DNA of 64,000 nucleotides from CAVSRC01 sp963830205 (GCA_963830205.1 CAWHLP010000015.1:1-64000), one strand, 5' to 3'; positions 8,346 through 17,957 are shown, counted from the first letter of the stretch. Made by a program: numbers and translations. Notes: a model not told the origin generated them from the letters alone.

Positions 8346-9677
8346 ATGGCATCGGCGGCAGAACAACTCGCAGCCAACCTGAATTTCGGCGCGTTCGCCA
8401 AGGCCGAGGCGCTCAAGAAGCGTATCTGGTTCACCCTCGGCGCCCTGCTGGTCTACCGGCTCGGCACCTATGTTCCGGTTCCCGGCATCAACCCCGAGGC
8501 GCTGGCTCAGGCGTTCGACAACGCCCAGACCGGCATCATCGGCATGTTCAACATGTTCTCCGGTGGTGCCGTCGGCCGCATGGCGATCTTCGCCCTCGGC
8601 GTCATGCCCTACATCTCGTCCTCGATCATCATGCAGCTGATGACGTCGGTGATCCCGACGCTCGACCAGCTCAAGAAGGAAGGCGAGCAGGGCCGCAAGG
8701 TCATCAACCAGTACACGCGCTACGGCACGGTCATCCTGTCGGCGCTGCAGGCCTATGGCATCGCGCTCGGCCTCCAGGGCGGCACCAACATCGTCATCAA
8801 TCCCGGGCCGTTCTTCATCCTGACGACGGTGGTGACGCTGACCGGCGGCACCATGTTCCTGATGTGGCTGGGCGAGCAGATCACCCAGCGCGGCATCGGC
8901 AACGGCCTGTCGCTGATCATCTTTTCCGGCATCGTCGCCAACCTGCCGCATGCCCTGGTCGGCACCCTCGAACTCGGCCGCGAAGGCGCCTTGTCGCCGG
9001 TGGTCATCATCGGCGTCGGCGCCATGGCGATCGGCGTCATCGCCTTCATCGTCTTCATCGAGCGTGCCCAGCGCCGCCTGCTCATCCAGTATCCCAAGCG
9101 TCAGGTCGGCAACCGCATGTTCCAGGGCAATTCCTCGCACCTGCCGCTCAAGCTCAATACCTCCGGCGTCATCCCGCCGATCTTCGCCTCCTCGCTGCTG
9201 CTCCTGCCGGTGACGGTCGCCAACTTCACCGCCGGCCAGGGGCCGGGCTGGCTGACGACGATCACCGCGCTGCTCGGCCGCGGCCAGCCGCTCTACATGC
9301 TGCTCTATGCCGGGATGATCGTCTTCTTCGCCTTCTTCTATACGGCGATCGTGTTCAATCCGTCGGACACCGCCGACAATCTGAAGAAGCACGGCGGCTT
9401 CATTCCCGGCATCCGGCCGGGCAAGAACACCGCCGACTACATCGACTTTGTGCTGACGCGCATCACGGTTCTCGGCGCCATCTATCTGGTTCTGGTCTGC
9501 CTGCTGCCGCAGATCCTCATCGACTATACCGGCGTGCCGTTCTACTTCGGCGGCACCTCGCTGCTCATCGTGGTCAGCGTCACCATGGACACCGTCGCCC
9601 AGGTCCAGGGGCATCTGCTTGCCCATCAGTATGAGGGCCTGATCAAGAAGTCGCGACTGAAGGGGCGCACGCGATGA
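8346..9677 (+). CDS. secY: Preprotein translocase channel subunit SecY
   Basis: SecY (443 residues) is the pore of the Sec translocon in the inner membrane. Around ten membrane segments are readable. The family motifs FNMFSGGAVGRMAIFALGV and YPKRQVGNRMFQGNSSHLPLKLN are present, as is the cytosolic C5 loop GGFIPGIRPGKNT. It ends with KKSRLKGRTR, and its stop overlaps the adk ATG by 4 nt, so SecY and Adk are translationally coupled. Confidence 0.98.
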   Translation: MASAAEQLAANLNFGAFAKAEALKKRIWFTLGALLVYRLGTYVPVPGINPEALAQAFDNAQTGIIGMFNMFSGGAVGRMAIFALGVMPYISSSIIMQLMTSVIPTLDQLKKEGEQGRKVINQYTRYGTVILSALQAYGIALGLQGGTNIVINPGPFFILTTVVTLTGGTMFLMWLGEQITQRGIGNGLSLIIFSGIVANLPHALVGTLELGREGALSPVVIIGVGAMAIGVIAFIVFIERAQRRLLIQYPKRQVGNRMFQGNSSHLPLKLNTSGVIPPIFASSLLLLPVTVANFTAGQGPGWLTTITALLGRGQPLYMLLYAGMIVFFAFFYTAIVFNPSDTADNLKKHGGFIPGIRPGKNTADYIDFVLTRITVLGAIYLVLVCLLPQILIDYTGVPFYFGGTSLLIVVSVTMDTVAQVQGHLLAHQYEGLIKKSRLKGRTR

Positions 9678-10255
9678 GACTGATTCTTCTGGGACCGCCG
9701 GGGGCCGGCAAGGGAACGCAGGCACAACGGCTGGTCACCAAATACGACATCGTCCAGCTTTCGACCGGCGACATGCTGCGCGCGGCGGTGGCCGCCGGCA
9801 CGCCGGTGGGCAAGCGCGCCCAGGAGATCATGGCGCGCGGCGATCTGGTGCCGGACGACGTGATGGTCGAGATCATCGCCGACCGTCTTGGCCAGCCGGA
9901 CGTGGCCAACGGCTTCATCCTGGATGGCTTCCCGCGCACCGTCGCGCAGGCCGAGGCACTTGACAAACTACTTGAAAAACTTGGCCTAAACCTCGATGCA
10001 GTGGTCGAAATGGCGGTTGACGAAGAGGAGCTGATCGCCCGCATCGTCAACCGCGCCAAGGAGACCGGCGGGGCCCGGGCGGACGACAACGAAGAGACGG
10101 CGCGGCGCCGCTTCGCCGTCTATACCGAGCAGACGGCGCCGGTTTCGGGCTATTACGAGGGCAAGGGCATGCTGTCCACGGTGGACGGCATGGGCACCAT
10201 GGACGAGGTCGCTGCGGCGATCGAGGGGGCGCTCACCGAGGCGACCACGGCCTAG
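9674..10255 (+). CDS. adk: Adenylate kinase
   Basis: Adenylate kinase (193 residues) interconverts ATP + AMP and 2 ADP. The P-loop GPPGAGKGTQA is at residues 7-17, then STGDMLRAAV and the LID hinge GFPRT. The short LID (RADDNEETARRRF) is the zinc-free form without a tetracysteine site, normal for alphaproteobacteria. It is the last gene of the spc unit. The 190-bp gap that follows carries a new promoter for rpsM. Confidence 0.97.
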   Translation: MRLILLGPPGAGKGTQAQRLVTKYDIVQLSTGDMLRAAVAAGTPVGKRAQEIMARGDLVPDDVMVEIIADRLGQPDVANGFILDGFPRTVAQAEALDKLLEKLGLNLDAVVEMAVDEEELIARIVNRAKETGGARADDNEETARRRFAVYTEQTAPVSGYYEGKGMLSTVDGMGTMDEVAAAIEGALTEATTA

Positions 10256-10268
10256 AAGAATTCGGTCC

Positions 10269-10305
10269 CCGGCCGGTTGACGAAAACCGGCCGGATCGCT
10301 ATCTA
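10269..10305 (+). promoter_or_regulatory. Predicted sigma-70 promoter for the rpsM-rplQ unit, overlapped by a dyad
   Basis: TTGACG (10277-10282) and TATCTA (10300-10305) are separated by exactly 17 bp. The -35 box lies inside a perfect 10-bp inverted repeat, CCGGCCGGTT (10269-10278) and AACCGGCCGG (10285-10294), with a 6-nt loop. There is no T-tract after the dyad, so it does not look like a terminator for adk. It could be an operator or a cruciform. The promoter call is inference from consensus. Confidence 0.6.
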
Positions 10306-10454
10306 CCGCCCATAATTCTGCGCTTTTCGCAGACTTGCGGTGCCGGTAGCCGGAAGGGGTAACCGGGGCCGCGTTTTGCGTTACCGGCAAACCCCGCAGG
10401 AATACCAGGAAATACCGGCTGCCCGGGGGTGGCCGGGCGAGAGGAGTGACGACA

Positions 10455-10823
10455 TTGGCCCGCATCGCAGGCGTCAATATCCCGACCAACAAGCGCGTCG
10501 TCATCGCGCTGCAGTACATTCACGGCATCGGGCCGACCAAGGCGAAGGACATCTGCGCCAAGGTCAACATTCCGGCGGAGCGTCGCACCGCCCAGTTGAC
10601 CGACGCGGAAGTCGCCCAGATCCGCGACATGATCGACCACGATCATCTGGTCGAGGGCGACCTTCGGCGCGAGGTGGCGATGAACATCAAGCGGCTGATG
10701 GACCTCGGCTGCTATCGGGGCCTCAGGCACCGCCGCGGTCTGCCGGTCCGCGGCCAGCGCACCCATACCAATGCGCGCACCCGCAAGGGCCCGGCGAAGG
10801 CGATCGCCGGGAAGAGGAAGTAG
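10455..10823 (+). CDS. rpsM: 30S ribosomal protein S13
   Basis: S13 (122 residues) contacts the P-site tRNA and the B1 bridges. I start at TTG 10455, giving MARIAGVNIPTNKRVVIALQ, the family N-terminus. GAGAGGAG at 10439-10446 is well spaced for it. A GTG at 10446 would sit on the ribosome-binding site itself. The C-terminus RGQRTHTNARTRKGPAKAIAGKRK is standard. It is the first gene of the alpha-type unit. Confidence 0.95.
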   Translation: MARIAGVNIPTNKRVVIALQYIHGIGPTKAKDICAKVNIPAERRTAQLTDAEVAQIRDMIDHDHLVEGDLRREVAMNIKRLMDLGCYRGLRHRRGLPVRGQRTHTNARTRKGPAKAIAGKRK

Positions 10824-10828
10824 AGCGG

Positions 10829-10896
10829 GTGAATGGCGAATAGTGAATTGTGAATGGCGTTTCGACCATTCACCATTTCTGCCATTCACCATTCAC
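10829..10896. repeat. Imperfect inverted repeat built of GTGAATGG-like units
   Basis: Between rpsM and rpsK is an AT-richer stretch in which GTGAATGG and GTGAATTG words (10829-10859) face their complements CCATTCAC (10866-10896) across a 6-nt spacer. The arms are about 31 nt and imperfect. It can fold into a long hairpin in the mRNA. No T-run follows, and rpsK continues downstream. It looks like a small repetitive element lodged in an essential operon. Confidence 0.7.
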
Positions 10897-10955
10897 TTTT
10901 CAGGTGGAGCCGCTGGCACTACGGCGGTGTTGAGATCGAAGGCTAAGGACCAAAT

Positions 10956-11345
10956 ATGGCGAAGGATGCAACGCGCGTGCGCCGCCGGGAGCGCAAGAAC
11001 ATCAGCTCCGGCGTGGCGCATGTGAATTCCAGCTTCAACAACACGATGATCACCATCACCGACGCGCAGGGGAACACCATCTCCTGGTCGTCGTCGGGCC
11101 TGATGGGGTTCAAGGGCTCGCGCAAGTCGACGCCCTATGCCGCCCAGATGGCGGCGGAAGATGCCGGCAAGAAGGCCAGCGAGCATGGCATGAAGATGCT
11201 CGAGGTCGAGGTGTCCGGTCCGGGTTCCGGGCGCGAGTCGGCGCTGCGTGCGTTGCAGTCGTCCGGCTTCATCATCACGTCGATCCGCGACGTGACGCCG
11301 ATCGCCCACAACGGCTGCCGTCCGCGCAAGCGCCGGCGCGTCTGA
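10956..11345 (+). CDS. rpsK: 30S ribosomal protein S11
   Basis: S11 (129 residues) forms the platform next to the E-site mRNA. GVAHVNSSFNNTMITITDAQGN and the C-terminal DVTPIAHNGCRPRKRRRV are diagnostic. It is separated from rpsM by 132 bp holding the GTGAATGG inverted repeat, an unusually long gap for this operon. Confidence 0.97.
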   Translation: MAKDATRVRRRERKNISSGVAHVNSSFNNTMITITDAQGNTISWSSSGLMGFKGSRKSTPYAAQMAAEDAGKKASEHGMKMLEVEVSGPGSGRESALRALQSSGFIITSIRDVTPIAHNGCRPRKRRRV

Positions 11346-11442
11346 CGCCGCCCTAAAGGGACCGTTCTATTCAACGCGGCCGGCATGCGGCCGGCTTGGC
11401 CGTCCCCTCCCGGGCGGCCGGACAGATGAAAGGAAGAGGCTC

Positions 11443-12464
11443 GTGACAATTCAGAAGAACTGGCAAGAGCTGATCAAGCCGAACAAGCTCGAGATCGCGC
11501 CCGGCTCCGATGCCAAGCGTTTCGCCACGGTGGTGGCGGAGCCGCTGGAGCGCGGCTTCGGCCTGACGCTCGGCAATGCGCTGCGCCGCGTGCTCCTGTC
11601 CTCGCTGCAGGGCGCGGCGGTCAAGGCCGTCCAGATCGACGGCGTGCTGCACGAGTTCTCGTCGATCGCCGGTGTGCGCGAGGACGTGACCGACATCGTC
11701 CTCAACATCAAGGAAATCGCCATCCGCATGCAGGGCGAGGGGCCGAAGCGCATGGTCGTGCGCAAGCAGGGCCCGGGCGTGGTCACCGCCGGCGACATCC
11801 AGACGGTCGGCGACATCGAGATCCTCAATCCCGATCTGGTGCTGTGCACGCTCGACGAGGGCGCCGAGATCCGCATGGAGTTCACCGTCGATACCGGCAA
11901 GGGCTACGTCACCGCCGACCGCAACCGGCCGGAGGACGCGCCCATCGGGCTCATCCCGGTCGACAGCCTCTATTCGCCGGTCAGGAAGGTGTCAGCTACC
12001 GCGTCGAGAACACCCGCGAGGGCCAGGTGCTCGACTACGACAAGCTGACGCTGTCGGTGGAGACCAACGGCTCGATCCGCGCCGAGGACGCCGTCGCCTA
12101 TGCGGCGCGCATCCTGCAGGACCAGCTGTCGATCTTCGTCAACTTCGAGGAGCCGCAGAAGCCGGTCGCCGAGACCACCATCCCCGAGCTCGCCTTCAAT
12201 CCGGCGCTGCTCAAGAAGGTCGACGAGCTGGAGCTGTCGGTGCGTTCGGCCAACTGCCTGAAGAACGACAACATCGTCTATATCGGCGACCTCATCCAGA
12301 AGACGGAAGCCGAGATGCTGCGCACGCCGAACTTCGGCCGCAAGTCGCTCAACGAGATCAAGGAAGTGCTCGCCCAGATGGGCCTGCATCTCGGCATGGA
12401 AGTGCCCAACTGGCCGCCGGAGAACATCGACGAGCTGGCCAAGCGCTACGAAGACCACTATTGA
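11443..12464 (+). CDS. rpoA: RNA polymerase alpha subunit, frame disrupted in the middle
   Basis: The alpha subunit nucleates RNA polymerase assembly (N-terminal domain) and contacts UP elements and activators (C-terminal domain). The first frame runs from MTIQKNWQELIKPNK to SLYSPVRKV. The second continues SYRVENTREGQVLDYDKL through the HhH-type C-terminal domain (NIVYIGDLIQKTEAEMLRTPNFGRKSLNEIKEVL) to ENIDELAKRYEDHY. The frame changes by net +2 (or -1) at about 11991-11995. Two extra bases there restore the expected VSYRVEN junction and a 339-residue protein. The gene is essential, so this is almost surely a consensus error. Confidence 0.92.
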
Positions 12465-12500
12465 TGCCGCGCCTCACCGCGTCGAGGCAGGGAGAGTAAA

Positions 12501-12937
12501 ATGCGCCACGGAAAATCGGGCCGCCGGTTCAATCGCTCGCAGAGCCACCGCAAGGCCCTGTTCGCCAATCTGGCCGCGTCGCTGATCACGCACGAGCAGG
12601 TCGTCACGACGCTGCCCAAGGCGAAGGACCTTCGGCCCATCGTCGAGAAGCTGGTGACGCTGGCCAAGCGCGGCGATCTCCATGCCCGCCGCCAGGCGAT
12701 CGCCCAGCTGCGCGACCTCGGCTCGGTCAAGAAGCTCTTCGACACCATCGGCCCGCGCTACAAGGGCCGGGCGGGCGGCTACACGCGCGTCATGAAGGCG
12801 GGCTTCCGCCTCGGCGACAGCGCGCCGGTGGCGGTGATCGAGTTCGTCGATCGCGACCGCGAGGCCAAGGGCGCCGCCGACAAGGCGCGCCATGCCGAGC
12901 AGGTGGCGGCCGGCGGCGGATCGAGGCTGCGGCCTGA
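12501..12937 (+). CDS. rplQ: 50S ribosomal protein L17, frame slips near the 3' end
   Basis: L17 closes the alpha operon. MRHGKSGRRFNRSQSHRKALFANLAASLI through AGGYTRVMKAGFRLGDSAPVAVIEFVDRD is canonical. After AEQVAAGG the annotated frame runs on without a stop. A shift around 12912-12922 instead gives the usual alanine-rich tail (IEAAA) ending at TGA 12935-12937, 34 nt before a strong terminator. I therefore end the gene there. The reading of the last 10 residues is tentative. Confidence 0.85.
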
Positions 12938-12970
12938 GCGCAGCGGACCGCCTCCCGGCAGAAGTTCGAA

Positions 12971-12996
12971 AGGCGGCCACTCGGCCGCCTTTTTTG
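12971..12996 (+). terminator. Rho-independent terminator of the ribosomal/rpoA operon
   Basis: AGGCGGCC (12971-12978), loop ACTC, GGCCGCCT (12983-12990), followed by a run of T through 12995. It has an 8-bp GC-rich stem and U-tract immediately after rplQ. Confidence 0.92.
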
Positions 12997-13130
12997 TCCG
13001 CTCGCCCGGTCGTCGGCCCCGCGTGTCGCAGCGTCGCGCCTCGCCTCAGGAAATGTCACGCCAGTGCCGCATTTGGTGTAGCATTTCTGCCTCACACGGG
13101 CGGCTCGAGCGAGGAAGAAAGGCAGGAACG

Positions 13131-14540
13131 ATGCTGCGGTGGATTGCTGTTGGGTTGACTTCGCTGACTGCTCGTCTTTGGTGCGGGCGCGCTCGCCGCC
13201 GAACGGCAGGTTCCCGGCCAACTCAGGCGCGGTGCAGCTTTCCTTCGCCCCGGTGGTCAAGAAGGTCGCGCCGGCGGTGGTCAACGTCTACGCCTCGCGC
13301 GTGGTCGAGCAGCAGGCATCGCCCTTCTTCGCCGATCCGTTCTTCCGCCGCTTCTTCGGCGATCTCGGCGGCGGCGCAGCCGAGCCAGCGCGTCCAGCGG
13401 TCGCTCGGCTCCGGCGTCATCATCGACCCGTCGGGCCTGATCGTGACCAATTTCCACGTCATCGAGCATGCCGACCAGGTCAAGGTCGCCCTGTCGGACA
13501 AGCGCGAGTTCCCGGCCGATATCGTGCTCAAGGACCAGCGCTCCGATCTCGCGGTGCTGAAGATTTCGGGGGCGGGCGCGAACCTGCCGACCATCGGCTT
13601 CGCCGATTCCGACAAGGTCGAGGTCGGCGACCTGGTGCTGGCCATCGGCGACCCCTTCGGCGTCGGCCAGACGGTCACCAGCGGCATCGTCTCGGCCTTT
13701 GCCCATGTTCCCGGCGACCAGTCGCAGGACCAGTATTTCATCCAGACCGACGCCGCCATCAATCCGGGCAATTCCGGCGGCGCGCTGGTCGACATGAACG
13801 GCCAGCTCGTCGGCATCAACCGCATGATCGTCACGCCGTCGGGCGGCTCCACCGGCATCGGCTTCGCGATTCCCGTCCAACCTGGTGCGCGCCGTGAGTC
13901 GGTGCCGCGTCCACCGGCCAGGCGCCGAAGCGGCCGTGGCTGGGCGCCGCCCTGCAGAGCGTGACGCCCGATATCGCCGATGCCATGGGGCTCAAGACGC
14001 CGGGCGGCGTGCTGGTCGCCGATGTCGTGCCCGACGGGCCGGCGGCGGCGGCGCACCTGAAGAGCGACGACCTGATCGTCTCGGTCAACGACGAGCCGGT
14101 GGACGACGTCGGCACGCTCAACTACCGGCTGGCGACGCTGGGCGTCGGCGTCACCGCCACGCTCGGCATCGTGCGCGGCGGCAAGCAGTACCAGACCACC
14201 ATCGCCCTGGAGGCGGCGCCGGAGACGGTTCCGCGCGCCGAGACGATGATTTCCGGCAATTCGCCGGTGGCCGGCGCCACCGTGCTCAACCTGTCGCCGG
14301 CGGTTGCCGACGAGATGCTCTATAACGGCGATCCCACGGGGGTCATCGTCGCCAAGGTGTCCAACAACACGCCCGCCAATGTTGCCGGCATCCAGCGCGG
14401 CGACGTCATCGTCAAGCTCAACAATGTCGCCATCGACACGCACCCGGCAGCTTGCCCGGGTGGCCGGCCAGAACACCGACTTCTGGGACCTCGTCATCGA
14501 TCGCGGCGGACAGAAGCTTCACCTCCAGTTCCGCAGCTAG
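13131..14540 (+). pseudogene. Do-family (DegP/DegQ-like) periplasmic serine protease, six +1 breaks
   Basis: Stitching frames gives an exported PDZ serine protease of about 467 residues: signal peptide (MLRWIAVGLTSL..FGAGALAA), then a trypsin-like domain with His (VTNFHVIEHAD), Asp (QRSDLAVLKI) and Ser (NPGNSGGAL), then two PDZ domains (GVLVADVVPDGPAAAAHL; GVIVAKVSNNTPANVAGIQRGDVIV). The reading frame moves by one extra base at about 13173, 13220, 13385, 13875, 13897 and 14447. Every break is a single-base insertion, and the protein between breaks is perfectly conserved. It is therefore probably an intact gene in the organism with consensus errors. As written it is not translatable. Confidence 0.8.
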
Positions 14541-14554
14541 GTTGAGGAGGATGG

Positions 14555-15869
14555 GTGGCGACGCTGTTTGAGGCCGCAGGGCTGGAGAAGGCGGCGCCGC
14601 GGCCGCTGGCGGACCGTCTTCGCCCAGAGTCTCTGTCTGATGTCGTCGGCCAGGATCACCTGCTCGGGCCGGAAGGCGCGCTCGCCCGCATGCTTCATTC
14701 CGGCTCGCTCGGCTCGCTCGTCTTCTGGGGGCCGCCGGGCACCGGCAAGACCACGGTCGCGCGGCTGCTCGCCCGCGAGACCGACCTGCGTTTCGAGCAG
14801 ATTTCCGCCGTCTTCTCCGGCGTTGCCGACCTCAAGAAGGTGTTCGAGGCGGCGCGCGCGCGGCGCCAGACCGGGCAGGGCACGCTGCTCTTCGTCGACG
14901 AGATCCACCGCTTCAACCGGGCGCAGCAGGATTCCTTCCTGCCGGTGATGGAGGACGGCACCGTCACCCTGGTCGGCGCCACCACCGAGAACCCGTCCTT
15001 CGAGCTCAACGCGGCGCTGCTCTCGCGCGCCCGCGTGCTGGTGTTCAAGCCGCTCGACGAGGCGGCGCTCAGCCCATCTCATCGAGCGCGCCGAGGCGGT
15101 CGAGGGCCGCAAGCTGCCGCTCGACGATGAAGCGCGGGCCATGCTGATCGCCATGGCCGATGCCGACGGCCGCGCCGCGCTGACGCTCGCCGAAGAGGTG
15201 TGGCGCGCCGCCAAGCCCGGCGAGGTCTTCGATGCCGACGCCCTGCAACGGGTCGTCCAGCGCCGGGCGCCGCTCTACGACAAGAGCCAGGACGGCCACT
15301 ACAACCTCATCTCGGCGCTGCACAAATCGGTGCGCGGCTCGGACCCGGACGCGGCGCTCTACTATCTCGCCCGCATGCTCGATGCCGGCGAGCTGCCGCT
15401 CTATATCGGCCGGCGGCTGGTGCGCATGGCGATGGAGGACATCGGCCTCGCCGACCCGCAGGCGCTCGCGATAGCCCTCGCCGCCAAGGACGCCTACGAC
15501 TATCTGGGCTCGCCGGAGGGCGAGCTGGCGCTGGCAGAAGCGGCCGTCTATCTCGCCACCGCGCCCAAGTCGAACGCCGTCTACACCGCCTTTTCGGCGG
15601 CCACCCAGGCCGCCAAGAAGGGCGGCTCGCTGGCGCCGCCCAAGATCATCCTCAATGCCCCGACCGGACTCATGCGCCATGAGGGCTACGGCGAAGGCTA
15701 CCGCTACGACCACGACGAGCCCGACGCCTTTTCCGGCCAGGACTACTTCCCCGAGGCGCTTGGCCGGCAGACCTTCTACGATCCGCCCGACCGCGGTTTC
15801 GAGCGCGAGATCCGCAAGCGGCTGGACTACTGGGCGCGGCTCCGGCGCGAGCGGGGCAGCAAAACTTAG
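14555..15869 (+). CDS. rarA: Replication-associated recombination protein A (AAA ATPase), +1 break
   Basis: RarA/MgsA acts at stalled replication forks and is related to clamp loaders. Start is GTG 14555 after GAGGAGG. Walker A GPPGTGKTT (about residues 57-65), Walker B LLFVDEIHRFNRAQQDSFLP and sensor VGATTENPSFELN are all present. The lid and C-terminal tetramerisation domain (KAAKKGGSLAPPKIILNAPT region) are in the next frame. One extra C in the CCC at 15073-15075 (CTCAGCCCATCTC) accounts for the shift, and correction gives 437 residues. It lies downstream of the Do-like protease, a common rhizobial arrangement. Confidence 0.9.
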
Positions 15870-15970
15870 CCCTTGATCGTTTGCCGCGCCGCGCGCCCAT
15901 GCAATTCAGGGCTGCCATCCCCATATAGGCGGCAGTCGAACCTGCTCGTTGCCAGCAACGATGGAGGGGA

Positions 15971-16534
15971 ATGATGCGTGTTCTTGTCGTCTACGGGACG
16001 GCGACCGGCCAGACCCGCAAGATCGTGGAATACCTGGCCGAGCGCTGGCGTCATCAGGCGCATACCGTCGAGCTCAGCGATGCGAGCCATATGTCAGGCT
16101 CGGTCGATCCCACCGGCTTCGACCGGGTCGTGGTCGCTTCGTGCGTGCGCCAGGGCGTCTATCGCCCCGCCGTGATGCGCTTCGTGCGGCGCCACCGCGA
16201 TGCGCTGACCGCGGTGCCCTCGGTCTTCCTGTCGGTGTCGATGGCCGCCGCCAACGTCCTCAACCATGCCGATGCCCAGCGCTGGCTCAACAACTGGGAC
16301 GAGGCGTTCTTCGACAAGACGGGCTGGCGGCCCGGCCATGTCGAGCATGTCGCCGGCGCCCAGAAGTTCAGGCACTACAACCCGGTGACCAAGTGGTTCA
16401 TGCGCCGCATCGCGCTGGAGCAGGGCTATGAGACCGACACCTCGCGCGACCACGAATACACCGACTGGACCAAGCTCGGTGCCTTCGCCGATACGCTGGT
16501 GAGCCCGTCCTTCGCCATGGCCACTGCGGCGTGA
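15971..16534 (+). CDS. Flavodoxin-domain protein, HemG-like
   Basis: A 187-residue flavodoxin-fold protein. The FMN phosphate loop is readable as VYGTATGQTRKIVEYLAE (residues about 8-25), and ASCVRQGVYRPAVMRFV follows. It resembles the menaquinone-dependent protoporphyrinogen oxidase HemG family in size and motif layout, including the SVSMAAANVLNHADAQRWLNN segment. A general flavodoxin-like oxidoreductase role is the safe call. Start ATG 15971 or 15974. It stands alone between rarA and a GGCT gene on the same strand. Confidence 0.7.
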   Translation: MMRVLVVYGTATGQTRKIVEYLAERWRHQAHTVELSDASHMSGSVDPTGFDRVVVASCVRQGVYRPAVMRFVRRHRDALTAVPSVFLSVSMAAANVLNHADAQRWLNNWDEAFFDKTGWRPGHVEHVAGAQKFRHYNPVTKWFMRRIALEQGYETDTSRDHEYTDWTKLGAFADTLVSPSFAMATAA

Positions 16535-16603
16535 GGCCGCTTCAACCGGCGCGCGGCGCCGGTTAGTCTGCTTGGGCAGGGGGCGGCCAGGCAGCAGCAG
16601 CGC

Positions 16604-17068
16604 ATGATCTATTTCGCCTACGGTTCCAACCTGAACCCGACCCAGATGGCCGAGCGCTGTCCGGGTTATCGCAGCCTCGGCGTGGCGCGCCTTCCCGACC
16701 ATCGCCTGTGCTTCCCGCGTTATTCGCGCAGCTGGCGCTGCGCCACGGCCGGGTTCGAGACCAGTCCCGGCGACGTGCTGTGGGGGGCGCTCTACGACGT
16801 GCGCGACGACGACCTCACGGTCCTCCACTATCACGAGGGCTACGACCCCTACGCCCCGCCCGAGCTCAACCGCCATGATTTCCGCGAGGTCACGGTGCTC
16901 CGCCTCGGCGGGTCCGAGCCGGTCAAGGCCATGACCTATGTGGCGGTCCCCGACGGCACCGAGGAACTTCCCTCGCGCGCCTATGTCGCCACGATCATCG
17001 ACGGGGCGCTCTACCACCGCCTGCCGCGCACCTGGCTGGTGGTCCTCAACGCCATCCGCACCGCCTGA
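16604..17068 (+). CDS. Gamma-glutamylcyclotransferase-fold protein (AIG2/GGCT-like)
   Basis: A 154-residue single-domain protein beginning MIYFAYGSNLNPTQMAERCPG. The YGSNL loop is the signature of the GGCT fold, which cyclises gamma-glutamyl amines or peptides to 5-oxoproline. A family-type acidic residue occurs in LHYHEGYDP. The C-terminus LPRTWLVVLNAIRTA is complete. The substrate cannot be read from sequence. It is transcribed towards the fluoride unit, with a 20-bp gap to the convergent DUF190 gene. Confidence 0.75.
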   Translation: MIYFAYGSNLNPTQMAERCPGYRSLGVARLPDHRLCFPRYSRSWRCATAGFETSPGDVLWGALYDVRDDDLTVLHYHEGYDPYAPPELNRHDFREVTVLRLGGSEPVKAMTYVAVPDGTEELPSRAYVATIIDGALYHRLPRTWLVVLNAIRTA

Positions 17069-17088
17069 CCGGCAGGCGGCAGCCGGCC

Positions 17089-17439
17089 CTAGACCGTCCG
17101 GTTCTCCTTGGTGCCGTATTGCAGCACCTGCACCTTCTCCATGGTGACCAGTGCACTGCCCATCATGCCGTCGATGAGCGGCAGGAAGGCCTCGATCCTC
17201 TCGCGGGAATCGACCATCTCGATGACGATCGGCAGGTCCTGCGACAGGCGCAGGATCTTGTTCGTGTGCAGGCGGCTGGAATGACCGAAGCCGGTGGTGC
17301 CGCGCAGCATGGTGGCGCCGGCCAGCCCGGCCTCGCGGGCCTTGAGGATGATCGCCTCGTAGAGCGGCATGTGGCCGTGGCGGTCGTCTTCGCCGCAGAA
17401 GATGCGCAAGAGGACTGATTCGGGGGGGATGGTCATCAT
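17089..17439 (-). CDS. DUF190 (UPF0166) PII-like protein
   Basis: A 116-residue DUF190 protein: PPESVLLRIFCGEDDRHGHMPLYEAIILKAREAGLAGATMLRG and IVIEMVDSRERIEAFLPLIDGMM are family-typical. DUF190 proteins have a PII-like fold and are recurrent partners of CrcB fluoride channels, but their biochemical role is unclear. ATG 17439 (or 17436) lies 2 nt after the crcB stop, so the two are surely cotranscribed from the fluoride-riboswitch leader. Confidence 0.85.
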   Translation of the reverse strand: MMTIPPESVLLRIFCGEDDRHGHMPLYEAIILKAREAGLAGATMLRGTTGFGHSSRLHTNKILRLSQDLPIVIEMVDSRERIEAFLPLIDGMMGSALVTMEKVQVLQYGTKENRTV

Positions 17440-17441
17440 GA

Positions 17442-17840
17442 TCAGGTCCACCTGAGCGCGTTGATGCTGGCCGCCACCGCGCTGCCCGCCCAGACGGCAA
17501 CGAGGCACAGGACGACCGACAGGCCGACATTCGCACCGGCCTGAAGATACTCCCCATCGTTCAGAAGGTTGAGGGTCTGGATGCTGAACGAGGAGAAGGT
17601 TGTGAAGCCGCCGCAGAAGCCGGCCATGATCGCCAGCCGGGTGGTCGAGCCGACGAACAGGCGTCCGTCGGGGGAGGTGAGCGTGGCGACGAAGCCGATG
17701 ATGAAGGAGCCGACCACGTTGACCAGCATGGTGCCCCAGGGGAAGGTTTCGCCGATCAGCCGGGCGGTGACGCCAGAGGCCCAGAAGCGGGCCATGCCGC
17801 CCACCGCGCTGCCGACCGCAATCCAGAGGTAGACGATCAC
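17442..17840 (-). CDS. crcB: Fluoride ion channel CrcB (Fluc)
   Basis: CrcB/Fluc exports fluoride across the inner membrane as an antiparallel dimer. From GTG 17840 the protein is 132 residues with four membrane helices. Family motifs are present: GGMARFWAS with the pore region GTMLVNVVGSFIIGF, and GFCGGFTTFSSFS carrying the central-sodium TTFS segment. A riboswitch (18010-18060) and an intrinsic terminator (17958-17981) lie upstream on the same strand, and DUF190 lies immediately downstream. Confidence 0.93.
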   Translation of the reverse strand: MIVYLWIAVGSAVGGMARFWASGVTARLIGETFPWGTMLVNVVGSFIIGFVATLTSPDGRLFVGSTTRLAIMAGFCGGFTTFSSFSIQTLNLLNDGEYLQAGANVGLSVVLCLVAVWAGSAVAASINALRWT

Positions 17841-17957
17841 TGCCTTATGTGCTCCGTCTTGTCGCTTGGATCGGTTCCCTCTGCCGGCGGGTGCCGGTCC
17901 ATCCACCCAAGCCTGTCCCGTCCGGCGCGAAGACGCGGGGACGACCCGCCGGACAAC

